64,000 bases of DNA from Cokeromyces recurvatus (GCF_025118155.1 NW_026251397.1:124001-188000), one strand, 5' to 3'. Shown: positions 1 to 14,074, counted from the first letter of the stretch. Made by a program: numbers and translations. Notes: generated by a model not told the origin, from the sequence alone.

Positions 1-2104
1 AATAACTATATCATCATCAGTTATATACTTAAGCTTACCTTCTTCTGTATTGTTAGTTTCTCCACTTAAAAGCCGCTAAGAATATTTAATAGTGTTAGTT
101 ATACTCTAATTAACTACTCTTAAACTTACTTTCTTGATTTGTCGTGCACAATTTTCAATAAACCGATGTCCTCTTAAGACAGATTCTAATTTTGAATACA
201 GTGTCCAAAGAAGATCCTTAAGAATTTCATTCTTTACTTCTGAATTAGCTTTATCCAAACAGTACATGTCATTTTCATCGTTATTTTTATCTTTTTTATG
301 TGTTTCAACCCATTTATTTATAGGTCTGTTTTTTTTACCTTATTTTAATGAATGTACTTGATAAAAAATAAATAATAATTGCTTACCTTTGTTCTACTTC
401 AGATATAGTTTTATCTATCAATGAATGGATTTCAATGGGTAATCTTTCTTGTATTGTCTTTTTTTTTAAAAAAAAAAAATAAAAAATGTTAATTTCATTA
501 ATAACAATGCTTCCTGTTGATGATTGATTTACCTCTAAAGCAGCAGGAATATCTCCTAAAACTAGTAATGATTCCATAATAATTTCCATATAATAATATG
601 AATCTGTTTCAGGATTTTTATCCAAATCTTCTGATAACTATGAACGGTATAAGAACAAAAAAATAAAAAATAAAAAAAATACAATATAGACATACTATGT
701 CATTTTCAGCTGAGAGTATATTAGCTTCTTCTGCTTGGTCTATATAAGTTAATATATAACTAGTTAGACATTAAAATAGATAAGCTGAACTGACCCTTCT
801 ATTTACCATTTGAATGATTTGTTGGTTTTATATCTTCAAATATTCTAGGCTTTATGGTTATTTCAGGCACTATGGAAATATTCAATAGTCAGAGAAATTA
901 AAGAATATATGTAGACCTTATTCTAACTTACAGTCCTCCTGCTGAGGTGTATACGCAAACCATCTGTTATCACAATATGAATTTTTTAAATAAAGGTGAT
1001 TATGAAGCTCTTCAATAAGTAAATCATAAAGTGCCTAATAATGTTTAAATTAATATCTTCGTTTATAAGATGTCCTGTTTACTTTTTCTCACATTTTTTT
1101 GAGATTTCAAAGTTCTTCGAATATCATCTAAAGCCCCAATTTGCATCATATCTTTACTCATTGCCTGTTTCAAAGAACTCGATAATAATTTCGAAGCACT
1201 AAATACATGCTTATTTTCCATCATCGTTTCTATCTTTTCTGGAGTTGTCTTTAACTCTTCTCTAAAGTAACAAAAGTTTAAATTTATACATTTTATGTAG
1301 ATTCTTTTGCTTACATTATTTCCAAAACAGTTAACATTTCTTTATATTGTTGCGACTTGTACCATAAATTTAACAAATCAGTTCTCTTCAAAAGTAATTC
1401 TTCTTTACATTTTTTAAGATTAGCTTTCATTTGAACCACTCTATTGGATGAGTCTATATTTTTTTTTAAGTGAGTACATTAGTAGTAATATCTATCAATA
1501 AGCTTTTTTTTTTCTGAGGTTACCATTAATATACTGTAATACACCACCAAATGTACCAATTGAATTATTAAATCCTTTGTAATAATCTAAACATGAAGTT
1601 AGAATTAAACATTTTAACATGTATTTTATATATAATTGCAAAAGTATACCGTTAACAATTGTCTTTAAGGCCATATCCAAATTATAAAGTATATGTTGGA
1701 ATGCTTTATAATCCTTCTTTTTTCCAGCTGAACTGTCATCCAATAATTTTAATGTTAAGGTAACTGGGTCAAACTATTCATATATAAGTACAATTATTAA
1801 GTATGATTACTATAATATTTACATCATCTTCCAACATAAATTGCCATCCTTCATGAATTTCTCTCAAAACCGCTATATATAGTAAAATATTAATTTATTC
1901 TAAACCAATTCTTTTAACATTATATTTAATCCAAAAAAAAAAACTACCTTCAAATTCAGAAAAGTCGCCTTGAACGTTTTCATCTGTTTGATCAAAAGAA
2001 TCTTCTTTTGATAATTGAGTAATATATTTATCTCTAACAATACTTTTATTTCGTAAAGCAGCAAATCCTGGAGAATCAGGCTGTAGAAAAGGATTATTAC
2101 TCAT
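1..2104 (-). CDS. SEC8: Exocyst complex subunit Sec8 (EXOC4), 5' part, runs off the window start
   Basis: Sec8 is a core subunit of the octameric exocyst that tethers secretory vesicles to the plasma membrane. The start is the ATG at 2104-2102, and 13 exons join in frame: 2104-1948, 1872-1823, 1773-1650, 1586-1524, 1453-1315, 1261-1093, 1034-932, 869-807, 739-696, 637-533, 457-387, 325-130 and 75 to beyond 1. They give about 453 residues. Sec8 family blocks are recognisable: SIGTFGGVLQYIN, then KRTDLLNLWYKSQQYKEML, MSKDMMQIGALDDIRRTL, and LPIEIHSLIDKTISEVEQR. These match the conserved N-terminal Sec8 region in order. The C-terminal helical bundle lies outside the window. It is divergent from NTE1 across 402 bp. 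A Sec1 gene, another late-exocytosis factor, lies 24 kb away. Family assignment is firm; individual borders are inferred. Confidence 0.9.
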
Positions 2105-2506
2105 TATAAATAAAGCAAAAAATAACAACAATATTTTCTTTTATTAAAGCATTTGAAAGTCCTTCAGAAATTAACATGATTGGATAATAATAACAGCATG
2201 TTTTTTTTGTGTGTGTATTAAATAAATAGAAAGATGACATAAAGATATTTTTCTTTTCTTCTTTTTTTTTATGAATTTGTAAAACCTATGCATGTAAAGA
2301 TATAACATCATAAAATGATAAGTAACATATGTTATCATACACTATGCCCTGACGAGAAAATGACAACATTGATGAATTAATTTTAAACTCTGTCATCACT
2401 AAAAAAGGAAACCCTTAATCCTTTCTTTTTTCTACTTTTTTTTTGTTTTGTTTCGCTTTTTTTTTTTAATTTCTTTTTTTTTCACCCATTTAACAACATT
2501 AATAAA
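2105..2506. promoter_or_regulatory. Divergent SEC8 / NTE1 intergenic region
   Basis: This 402-bp gap lies between two start codons pointing away from each other, so it must carry both promoters and 5' leaders. It is AT-rich, with long T tracts on the NTE1 side (about 2405-2480) just before the ATG. No specific factor site was recognised. Confidence 0.5.
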
Positions 2507-5500
2507 ATGGAGTCGACTAATGAAACATTAATTAAAACAATAAATGCAGTTCCTTCAACTGATGTTATATATAAAGTAACAGAGTTATCAATGTCACAAG
2601 AGCAACCATCACGCTCTCTATTTACAAAAATGATTGGATTTGTACCAATGCTTTTACTGAAAATAGCTAGTTTTGCCACTATATCCGTTCCTGTCTTCTT
2701 TTATCGTCTCCTTACATGGTCTTTTACACTTCATCTTAATTTTACTTCGTTATTGATTATTTTAGGTATAATTGCTACTATTGCTTATTTGATCGTTCGA
2801 TATCGTTTCTTGACAAAATATTCAAGGTTAAAGCCTATCAATAAACCTCCCAAGGTAGCTTCTTCATTTGATTTGCATCCTGATACAGGTGATGAAGATT
2901 TTGCGGGTTATTCAAAGCCAGGTAGTTACAAAAATTATCCCGATGAATTTTTATCGGCATTTTTGTCCTCGATCAAAATTTTTGGTTATTTGGAACAGCC
3001 TGTGTTTCATGAATTAGCTCGTCATCTTCAAACTAAAAAATTGTTAGCCGGTGATACTCTTTTTAGAAATCCGGAACAAGAACGCTCCTTTTATATAGTT
3101 GTTGATGGACATGTGCAAGTCTTTGTTAAACCAGACGACGATGACAACAAACATGATAGTGATATTGATTCAGATAATGAGAATTTCAGTTATTTTGATA
3201 AAAGTGATGAGTTTTTGGGGTTAGAGCATGAAAAGGAAAGGAGTGATAAGTTTAAAAAATATACTTTAATTAATGAGGTCAATGCGGGCGGAACTTTGTC
3301 TAGTTTATTTACTATCCTATCTATCTTCAGAGAAAGTTTTAATCGTGCTGAAGCTAGGGAAAAACAACGTCAGAAGTCTGTTTCATCTATAAATCGTCTT
3401 CGTATGAATCCTCTTTATAATGATACTACAAATGACATGAATAGAGATGTCTCTTCAGATGATTGGCGTCAAGTATTTCCTAGTCTAGAAGATCCTTTAA
3501 CAATCACTAAGCCTGCTTTTCCTACAGAGCTTACTTTAGAAGATACCATGTTAAGTCCTAGGAGTAGAAGTCAATCATTACAACGGCAGCACCAGCAGCA
3601 GCAGCAGCAGCGTTTCACAACAAGTGATCAAGAAGAAAATGACCCATTTATCGATAAAAATACTCAAAACCTTGGTCAAATTGAACCTTTAAACATCAGT
3701 AGCACGCCTATAGCTCTACAAAGCTTTTCTTCTACTTCTTCTTCCCAGATACAGCCTTCTACTATGATTCAAACTTTTAAATCAGAATCCTCACATCGTC
3801 GTAGAAATAGTCTCTCTCGTCGCTCCTATAGATCAGTTCATCCAAATATTATCGCACGTGCTACTGTTGATACCACATTAGCCGTTATACCTGAAGAGGC
3901 TTTCCATAAGTTGACTCAAAAATTCCCAAAAGCAGCAGCTCATATCGTTCAGGTTATCGTAACCCGTTTTCAACGAGTTACACTAATGACAAGTCATCGA
4001 TACCTTGGATTAACAAAGGAGTTATTAAAATTAGAGAAGCTAGTGAATGAATCTGCTAGTTTATATGAATTACCTTCTGATTTTTTTGTGCCTGGTGGTA
4101 TGGATCGATTAAGACGTAAATTTAATGATGAAGAAGGATTATCTAAAGATGGTGAAGGCATCCTAACTGCGCCCTCGGAAATCAGTCGAAGTGAAAGTTC
4201 TGGTCTTATTCAGGCAATTGGCATTATTGATATTCCTGGTACACCTTCTTTACATGCTCACAATTCCGCTAATGGAAGCATTAACAATAACAACAACAAC
4301 AAAAATAACAATAACACTCTTTCATCTTCACCTATATCAGTTAATAACAAAGGGGGTTCTCCTCCTTTACTTCATCAAAAAATCAATAGAAGAGGCGAGT
4401 ATAGTATGGAAGATGATGAGCATTTGCGAGCTTCTGTTATGCATTGTGTTTCCGATGCTTTAGGTATTAAAATCAAAGCATTACCTTCTTCCTCCTCTAT
4501 TTCCAATACGGATACTTCGATAGGTCATCATCCTTCTCTACGTTCCTTTCAACGATCTTCTCTGCATACTGGTAACCATCGACATTACTCTCATTATCCT
4601 ATGGATCTCTTTTCTCATACTGGAACTGTTGATTCCAGCGCATCACCCTCATTAGATGCTTATGATAATTCTTATTCTCATGATGATGATCTAGATGTTC
4701 GTTCAACTGCATCCTCTACTCATTCTGGCAATACTAGTTTCGATCTATTTAGTAGTAGTAGTAGTAATAACCATCATAGTAGAAATTCAGAACCTATTCA
4801 TCCTGATGATATTCAAATCTTATATTTTCCTAAGGATGCTGTCTTAGTTAAAGAGGGCTCTCATAATAATGGTCTATTCTTTGTCATTGATGGTCTTCTT
4901 GAAGCCTCCATGACATCTACAGCAGAGGAAATAGAAGATGAAACTGGTATGGGTCATCGTAAAGATCAGAGTGTCAAAGTCAAAAACAAGATTGATTATC
5001 AATCATTCATGGGCCATCATAAATCTCGTATGGATGATAACGATTTTAACTTGTCACGTACTTCTTCTATTTCATCTATAATCCCTCAACAACAAAACTC
5101 TGATAAACCTATAGAACCTGCAAAGAGTAATAGTACAAGTGCAAAAGTAGATCAAACAGTAGCCTCTGAGGCCCCCGCTGGTCGAACAAACGAAATCAAC
5201 CGAAATGAAAAAGATAGAGAAAGAGTCAAGAAGCCCTTATTTACCCTAAATCCAGGTAGCTTTGCCAATTACCTTGATGCCCTTACTGGCTTCCCTAGTC
5301 TTGTTGAAATTAGGGCTAAAACGGATACTTATGTTGGCTATGTTTCCAAAAAGAGGCTAGATCGAATTACTGATAAAAATCCCACCGTGATGTTAAAGCT
5401 TGCCAATCAACTTGTAGGTCATGTTAGTCCTTTAAGTAAGTAAATAATAATAATAATCAAATTAAAAATATATATTTATTTTTTTTTTATTTATTTATTC

Positions 5501-5708
5501 ATAGTTCTTCATATTGATATCTCCTTGGAATGGATGCAAGTAAGTGCTGGTCAAATTATCTGTAAGGAAGGTGAACCTAGTGACGCTATCTATATGGTGC
5601 TTCATGGTCGATTAAGAACAATTCATGAAAAGAAAGAAGGAGAAATAGAGATTCTTGGTGAATTTGGTCATGGTGACAGTGTTGGAGAGTTAGAAGTTTT
5701 AAGTAAGC

Positions 5709-5742
<34 letters not shown>

Positions 5743-7878
5743 TAAAATAAAAAAAATCTCAAACGTTTTTTTTTTTTTTTTGTTATGTAGCTGGAGTACC
5801 TACTGCGTCTACACTTCACGCTATTCGTGATACTGAACTTGCTCGTATGCCAAAAACTTTATTTAACGCCCTAGCACTTCGACATCCAGAAATCTCTTTA
5901 CAAATTTCCCGTATGGTTGCCTTCCGCTCACTTCAGCTAACCACTCATCGTAACTCGTCCAGCTATGGCCCTGATGTATTTCATATTAAATCAAGTGCAG
6001 ATGCCTCTGCAGCTATCTCTTCCATTGCTAATAATAATTATAATAATAATAATAGTAGTAGTAGTAGTAATAGCTATCCTGAATTATATGGTCGAAATAA
6101 TGTCAATCTTAAAACAATTGGTATTATCCCTGTTAATTCATCTGTCCCTATTACTGAATTTGGTGAGAGTTTAAAGACTGAACTCATACATTCAGTGGGC
6201 GCAACCTGTGCTTTATTAAACAGTGCAACCGTAACAACTATTATGGGGAAATATGCATTCTCTCGTTTAGGTAAACTCAAGATGGCATCTTGGCTTGCAG
6301 AGCAAGAAGAAAAATATAGAATTATCTTGTATCTTGCTGATAGTGGTGTTACATCTCGATGGACTCGAACATGTATCCGTCAATCTGATTGTATTTTATT
6401 GGTCGGCCTTGGTGATGGTGATCCCTCCGTGGGTGAATATGAACGTTTCTTAATTAACATGAAGACCACAGCACGTAAAGAACTTGTTTTATTGCATGGT
6501 GAAAGATCATGTATTTCTGGCACAACTCAAAATTGGTTAAAGGTAAATATATATATATATATATATATATAAAGTATCTGTATACTGTATATATTCACTT
6601 AAATCTCCTCTTTTCCTTTATTTATATCTATTTATATATATATAGAATCGTCTATGGATTCAAGCACATCATCATATTTACATGCCAATGAAACAGCATA
6701 CAACATTTGCAGCCACTGAGCGTTTTAGACCACCATGGTTAGCAGAACAAGGACGCAAGATGACGGCAGGTTCAATTAATATGCTTGCTAATGTCAAGGA
6801 TCAACTTAAGGTTTATTACTTTGTTGTCCCTAATTTTGGTCGTCTACTGGATATGAAGAAACCAAATGCGAATGCGATAAGTACGATGAATTCACCCTCT
6901 CGTAATGATTTTGCTCGTTTAGCTCGTCGACTTTGTGGTAAATCCGTAGCCTTAGTTTTAGGCGGTGGTGGTGCTCGTGGTATTGGTCACGTTGGCGTGA
7001 TTCAAGCTATTGAAGAAGCGGGTATCCCGATTGATATTATCGGAGGTACTAGTATTGGTAGTTTTGTAGGTGGGCTCTATGCTCGTAACATGGACCTGGT
7101 ATCTGTGATCGCAAGAAGTAAGATGTTTGCGGGGCGAGTATCGAGTATCTGGAGACAGATCATGGACCTCACATATCCTGTAACAGCTTGGTTTACAGGA
7201 CATGAGTTTAACCGTGCAGTTTGGAAATGCTTAGGCGATAGCCAAATTGAAGATTATTGGTTACCATTTTATGCTGTTACCACGAATATCACCTTCTCAA
7301 AGATGGAGGTCCATACGACAGGTTACGCTTGGCGATACATTCGTGCATCCATGTCACTCTCAGGCTATATGCCACCTATCTGTGACAATGGCAACATGCT
7401 CGTGGATGGAGGTTACATGGATAATTTACCTGTCTCCGTCGCGAAAAACATGGGTGCGGATATCATTATAGCTGTCGATGTAGCCTCTGAAGATGATACA
7501 AGTCCAGTTCACTATGGTGATTCCATCAGTGGCTGGTGGGCGCTCTTACATGGCATGAACCCCTTCAGAACATATAATATTCCAAGTATCGCGGATATCC
7601 AAAGTCGATTGGCTTACGTCAGTAGTGTAGCTAAACTTGAAGAAGCTAAAGTGACTGATGGTACACTGTACTTGAAATTACCTGTTCAGCAATACAGTAC
7701 ACTTGAATTCTCAAAATATAATAAAATCTTTCAAACAGGCTATGAAGTCGGCCGAGAGGTTGTGAATAAATGGAGAAAAGCGGGTTATGCCTCTGGTAGA
7801 ATTACGAATTCAGATAAAGACTATCGACTCACAGGAAAGGAAGTAAAAGGAACACGAGGAAGACGAAATAGTATTTAA
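2507..7878 (+). CDS. NTE1: Lysophospholipase NTE1 (neuropathy target esterase homologue)
   Basis: NTE1 is an ER membrane serine esterase that deacylates phosphatidylcholine to glycerophosphocholine. Four exons (2507-5435, 5505-5702, 5791-6542, 6646-7878) join to 1703 residues with no frame break. Two hydrophobic segments lie near residues 45-69 and 75-97. Three cyclic-nucleotide-binding-like folds follow near 149-210, 763-800 and 985-1045. Long low-complexity linkers separate them, including a CAG-coded Gln run at 3587-3612 and Asn and Ser runs. The C-terminal patatin domain has the oxyanion motif GGGGARGIG (about 1399), the nucleophile in GTSIG (Ser about 1429) and the Asp of DGGYMDNLP (about 1547). 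The Ser-Asp spacing of about 118 fits the family. It is somewhat longer than typical fungal NTE1 because of the linkers. It converges with the NF-X1 gene, leaving 106 bp between stops. Confidence 0.95.
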
Positions 7879-7984
7879 AAATTGTCTTCTCTGATATATT
7901 AAAACACACACACACACATCTTAATTTTAATCTATACACATATTTATTATTTATATACAATTAATAATATAAGAGTAGTCATAG

Positions 7985-10900
7985 TTAATCATCTTTATCT
8001 AATAAAGTTTCCCATTCATCTTCTAAATCTGAATTAGTGTTATCTTCTTTACTACAAGTGTCTGTATTATTTTCTAAATTATTACATTCTTCTTTCACAG
8101 ATAACCTTTCTTCTTCTTCCATCGATTTTTTAGTTTCCAACTCTTCATCGCTTGATGAAATAGTAGTTGTAGTAGTAACATTTTTGTTAAGTGGCTCAAA
8201 CCAGGCATCTTTAATTGGCTTATAAGGGTTATTACCACCCACTTTCATCCATCCATCATCATCATCATCATTATTATCTACATCTTTTAAAGCGTCATAT
8301 GAATTTAACGAATGTGTCTTGCCATAAAATGTAGTTTTGCTTGTAACGGATGATGGTTTGGTATTTGAAGATAACTGTTTCTCACTCCAAGTTACTTCAC
8401 CTTTCTGATTAATCCAACAACAATCAACACGAGCAGCCTTCACCTCAGACAAACCATCCGTATTACTCGTAAAGGCGCCCATAACAATCTTCTTTAATTG
8501 CCAAATAATTTTTTCTTTTTCATCCATAGAAACTGCATCACTAATAGATGGTATAACAACAGCATCATTTTCATTCACCCATTTAGAAGTAAAAGGAATA
8601 GTATCGTTATCAATCTTAAGAAGATTTGCTAAATCAGCATCTAATTCTAATTTAGTTAAACCAAACGCCATATCAGATAAATATAATGCGTTAATAGGCT
8701 GCTTCAAGGGAGACCGTCCATTTGTATTCATCTCGGCATTCTGTATAGTAGTCGGGGCTCGATTCAAATGGGGATTACGAGCTGCTTTAGAAAGCAAGAT
8801 AGGAGGCACTCTACAGATACCAATTGTTTTACGTAAAATAATGGAACGTTTAGGTTCCATATCAATTGCTTCAGTAGCAATATTAAAATGGATAGCATAT
8901 CGATGAATAAAACGGCGTTGCTCACTATGCATAGGCTTGAAGTGGTGTGTTCTCTTTTCCTTATCCTCCACAAACTCAATTAATGTAATCTCTATGTTAC
9001 GACACCAAACAGGATACTGATTGTAGAACTCTCGTAAGCTATCATCATAATAACCAAGATGATCGGATGATAAGGCTATCTTTGTATCAGATCCTAAAGA
9101 AAGAGTAGGTGAAGAACCATAGGATGCTCCAGGGGCATAATCATCACGTTTGATATCTAAAGCCATAGCCAGTCGTCGATTGCGCAAAACTTTAGCACAG
9201 AAATCATTACATTCTAATTCAGTTTTGGATCCACTTGATTCAGAAGTTGCATTACAGGGAATTTCCATTGTTAATTGTCCACATTTACAGCTGGCCTTTA
9301 TTCTAGCAGTACAAGGCTCAACTTCAGGGCAAGAACCTTCATGACATTTTTGTTGACAAGCATGACCACAACTACCTCTGGCGCCACCACAGGTTTGTTT
9401 ACAATCTTCGCCTTCATCGAGACAAGGCCCATTATGGCATGATTTGAGACAAATATGTTTACCACACCTCAACGGCTTTCCACATACACGACCACAACGA
9501 GGGGATTCACGATAACAAGGTACATTCTTTAATTCAGTTTTACCACAAAGGCAGCGTCTATTAATAAGCACAGGACAAGGTGGACAAGGCTCATTATCAG
9601 GATGGCAGTTATGATTTAAGAATCGAATATGTCCACATGGGTTAGGACGAATACATGGATGAGGACATGGTGGAAGTTTTGTTCCACAGCGAACAGGAGG
9701 CTCTAATCGAGTACGACCGCAATGGCAAGTAACGTCTTCAAAAGTAGCTTCTAAACAGGGGCGACATTTTCCTTTATGACATTTATCTTGACAACGATGA
9801 ATACCACATGATAATAATTGATCGCATTGTAAAGGACAATCATGAAGGAATTCAGTACCAGGCCTTCTTTTACCTTTCACCTTCATAGCAGGACAGCATT
9901 TAACACCACATTGATGGCGTCCACAATTTCGCATTGATCTACAGACACGATCACACAAAGGTGGTTCTCCTCCTGCAGCTTCACAAACATTAGCACAAGT
10001 ATCTTCAAATGTAGTTGACTGACAGCGACACAGAACTTCTATTGTTACTTGACATGGAGGACAAGGACCTGTATGACATTTTTCCATACAATGATGACCA
10101 CAAACAGCCATTTTGTTGCAAACAGATTCACAGGTAGGAATAGGATCAGTACATGTGATACGTTCCTTACCAGCCAATAATTCCATAATCGTATGTGCAC
10201 CACAAGGACACGTTTTAATCACACTAGGGTCAAAGGGACATACTTGTGAATTAGCAGTACAAGGATGACATGACTTTTGGCAATAATGTTGACCGCACAA
10301 ATAAGCTCTAAATATTCAATAGAGATGTGAGTTATAAAACTAAAATAATTCGTTGTACAAACTCCTTTTTTTTTTTTTTTTTACTTACGTATCACATTTT
10401 TCTGTACAGCTATAGTATCCAATATGTCCACGTAATTGCACTTGTTTACCGCTTCCACAACGAGCTGTTCTTTCATGTCGTCCACAGTAACAAGATTGAA
10501 CTTCTTGTAATTCACAAGGAGGACAAATACCAGCATGACATTCATCCTCACATCTGTGCTTACCGCATCCAAGCAATTCATCGCAAATATCAGCACAAGA
10601 GAATCCTTTAGTGGAGTAATCTGTTTCTATACATCTTGACTGACGAGTAGTACGACCACAATAACATGTTAAAACTGGACCCATAGAACTACATGGTGGA
10701 CAAGGGCCAGGATGACAAGGTCTAATATAAAAAGGTAAGCATATATAGTTAGTAATATATCACACTATATACAAATATATATGTATATAACTTTGAACAT
10801 TTACAATACACATTTATGTGGACAATTCTTATGCTTTTTGCAAAGCTTATCACAACTGTGTGGTGTACTATATCTTGAACTTTCTGGATTTCGCTGTTTA

Positions 10901-11661
10901 CCACAAAAACAGAGATAATCTCGAGGTATGGCTGTACGACTATTTTGACAACCGGGACATCTCCAACCAGTAATCATTTTATTAGTCGAGGTATCTATAT
11001 AAATAAACTAATTTATCACCTCTGTTCTATTTTATATATATAGAGAAGAAAAAAAAAAGTTACCTTTCAACGATCTTGTAGCCCATGTTTGAATACAATC
11101 TAAATGGAACATGGCCCAACAACAATCACAACTCCATATAGGATGAGCTGCTCTTATAACGTCCATACAAATCATGCATTCATATGTTGAGGTTTTCAGT
11201 TCATGACTTAGGAGGGTTGCCATGTCATGATCACCAGCAGGTAATGATTTAGTCTGCTTATTTTTTCGAGATTTATTTTCCTTTTTCTTATGCTTAGTAG
11301 AGGAATCACTTTTAGCATCATCTTGAGGATCAGTTAAACGACCTTGAGCTCTATTTTTAGTTATACGAGCAATTGGTTTTGTCTCGTTACTAGAAGAGGG
11401 ATCAGAAGGCTCTGTTTTTCGTTTATGTTTCTTATTTGTCGATTTATCTTTAGTAGTATTCTCCTTTTTAGGTGTACCTGCTTCCGTAGCATTCAGGACA
11501 TTTGGATTCTTTTTTTTATTTCTACCTCTATTATTGTGTTTTTTTGTTTTCTCAGCTTTTTGTTTTGAAGAGCTTGAAGCTTCATTATTTACACTATCAT
11601 TGGTATTGATCACTGTTTCAGTTACTTGTTGAGGAGTTAGAGCTTCTTCAACAGAGCTCAT
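7985..11661 (-). CDS. NF-X1-type zinc-finger protein (FAP1/NFX1 family)
   Basis: NF-X1 family proteins carry repeated Cys/His-rich zinc fingers and a RING-like N-terminal module and act as nuclear regulators or E3-like factors; yeast Fap1 also binds FKBP12. Four exons (11661-11064, 10994-10805, 10721-10389, 10307-7985) give 1147 residues. A Lys-rich, acidic N-terminal tail leads to a RING/PHD-like motif starting [17 protein letters not shown]. Many NF-X1 fingers with [13 protein letters not shown] cores follow. An R3H domain comes next, with [18 protein letters not shown] and [16 protein letters not shown]. The C-terminus is acidic. The donor GTAAAT at 10804 was chosen because it restores the [13 protein letters not shown] finger. 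Family assignment is secure; the specific target is unknown. Confidence 0.93.
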
Positions 11662-11725
11662 ATTAAATAAATACTTGGAAAAAAAAATATTTATATGTGT
11701 ATAAAAGTATAAAATATATATAAAT

Positions 11726-11730
<5 letters not shown>

Positions 11731-11769
<39 letters not shown>
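11731..11769. repeat. 39-base A tract between NF-X1 gene and SMN gene
   Basis: An uninterrupted poly-A run read on the + strand, about 70 bp upstream of the NF-X1 start codon. On the coding strand of that gene it is a poly-T tract, so it may belong to the promoter. Confidence 0.9.
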
Positions 11770-11772
<3 letters not shown>

Positions 11773-11953
11773 ACATGAATGTGACTGGAGCATTAAAATT
11801 AAAAAAGGAAATAAAACTCAAACTATTGGTAAACAGCGACTTACTGCGGAAATTATTTACTGCGAACATACTAATAATCACTATTTTTTTTTATATAATC
11901 ATTTTATTTTATTCATGTATGTTCATTTTTTGAAGAAGTTTGCTGTGCCTATA

Positions 11954-12709
11954 TTATTTCAGGTTAAACTAATTCATTGATAGGTTAAAATGACTAAGCC
12001 TATTATAGTAATTACCTGATAAAGTCCTGTGTAATATCCACAATAATACCAAGCCATCATTAAATTTGAAAGATCTCCTAATAAAGAAGTTAAATAGAGA
12101 ATAAAAGCAATAAACTAATACTTCAAACCTTCATTCGACATTGTAGAATTTTGAAATGATGTCGGAATGTTTGTTTCATTTTTTACATCTTCATTCTTCT
12201 AAAAGACAAAATCAATTGAATTTTGTGGGAAGGGGGATTTTTTTTATGATCTTACTGATACATTTTCATGATAAAAAGGCATTTTATCAGGAATAGATTT
12301 TCTATTTAATGTTGATGACTATTTATAATTTTAGATAAAAGCTATGCTGTCAAGATTACAAAGTTAATATTTACTTTATTCTTTAGATTGTGTTTTTTCT
12401 GAATTTTATTGCTATAGGGAACTTGTTTTATCTCTTTTTCTTTTGAGTATTTATTCTATACATGCATGTTTTATTAATAACTACCAAAAAAAATAGCCTT
12501 TCTTTTATTTATTTATTTAACTCTATATGCTTCCACTGTTTTATCCCAATGTTCAATTAATTCAGAATCATCCCAATCAAGTGCATTCTAAAATTAATTC
12601 AAAAATACATTTGTACTTTTTTTTTTTTTTCATTAATATATATTGTTGAAAGATTTACTTGCTTGTCTCCGGCATTGAATAAAACTGTTCCTACTTTGAA
12701 ATCTTCCAT
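11954..12709 (-). CDS. SMN1: Survival motor neuron (SMN) homologue, seven small exons
   Basis: SMN is the core of the complex that loads Sm proteins onto spliceosomal snRNAs. No single reading frame here is long, but seven exons join in phase: 12709-12659, 12587-12522, 12455-12375, 12318-12256, 12198-12129, 12077-12016 and 11968-11954. They give about 135 residues. The N-terminal part has the Gemin2-binding-type signature LDWDDSELIEHWDKTVEAYR. The C-terminal part has the YG-box self-association motif LSNLMMAWYYCGYYTGLYQ. A Lys-rich and Pro-containing linker lies between. No Tudor domain is visible, as in the short fission-yeast protein. The last four-residue exon is the least certain piece, and one donor (GTTAAA after 12522) is atypical. 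Both diagnostic motifs in order make the family call strong. Confidence 0.85.
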
Positions 12710-13464
12710 TTAAAAGTATATCTGCATATACGCTTAAAAGGTTTTATTTATTTAAGAAAAAAAAAAAAAATAGACAAATAGCTGGAATTTATATATTTTT
12801 CTTAGTTCATAATATGCTGTAAATTTCACTATAAAATCACTTCTAATCAGGAATAGATTGTATAATCTATATGCCTTGTATTTATCAATGTCTACTTAAA
12901 GTATCACTGTTATAGAGTCATAATAATGATTAGATATCAAAAGAACGTATCATTTTTTTTATTTTGATTATCTTTGTAATTCTAGGTAGCATAAAATAGG
13001 CTATATTTGTATATAGCAGCTCTAATGTTTACCTTCAACAAAGACATTAAACTTCATCAGAACAAAACGGTTATTGGATTTAAGCTAGATGATTCAAGTG
13101 ATCCTTCATTATTAAGGATGTTTAGTGTTTAAATAGATGTATTTTGTTAAATACTTTGATTAAATAACTAGACATTTGTAATCATCAAAAATATTCTTTC
13201 GTTTAATGCAAAAGTATTTATTTGCACTAAGAAACTTGATGTAGTATTAATAATCATACTATTTAAGTCTACTACTGTCAAGTAGTTAGCCATGCCTATA
13301 ATAAGCCTTTACTAATACTTTGTTTAGCGTTTTAACAATAACAGTCAACATGAACACCATGTGCATCTACAAATAAAGCAGCTTTATTTATTTATTGTGA
13401 TTACAAATAATTTGCTATTGAGTCATGCTTCCATAAAATAGCTAGTACAAGTGTCATTCATATT
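12710..13464. other. Intergenic between SMN homologue and ankyrin gene
   Basis: About 755 bp, AT-rich, between two genes on the minus strand. It should hold the SMN promoter and the ankyrin gene 3' UTR. No coding exon or RNA gene was recognised. Confidence 0.5.
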
Positions 13465-14074
13465 TTAGAATATGAGTCCAACTAATAGCATTTATTATTA
13501 TTATACACACACTTACCAATATCTTTTGCTGTTCTTCCATGCTTATCTTTAGTCAGTTTATTTACATGAACAGTCTCAACTAGGAATTGTACAATATCGA
13601 AATGGCCTTGTCTTGCAGCGTGCATCAAAGGCGTCCAATGATCCCAACTATCGGCATTATCCCATCCTTGCTGCTGTGGCTTTATATTTAATATCATCTC
13701 AAGAACATTCAAATGTCCAGTCATTGCAGCATGATGAATCATGTTACGACCCAGAGAATCTGTATTACTTATATTGGCACCTTGATCTATAATTAAATAG
13801 CGTAATAAAGTCAAGTTTTGTGATAGGGCTGCATCCAACAACAGATTTCGACCTGAATTGTCACGATGATGAATAACGTTATCATGAGTATGGGATAATA
13901 AATAAGTCGTCATTTCATAAGCTGGCGTTGGATCATGATAAGCTGCTGCCGCTTGAATTGGTAATCGACCCGATTGTGTAGTTTGTGTAATTGCTTTTGG
14001 ATATTGATCTGTCAAGTATTTTGACACTTCAACATGCCCTACGTGAAATAGACAAATATATATGTATATGATTC

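Noticed and set aside
11726..11980. 84-codon + ORF starting with a poly-Lys run
   Set aside because: Translation of the A39 tract and antisense of the SMN 3' end; not a gene.
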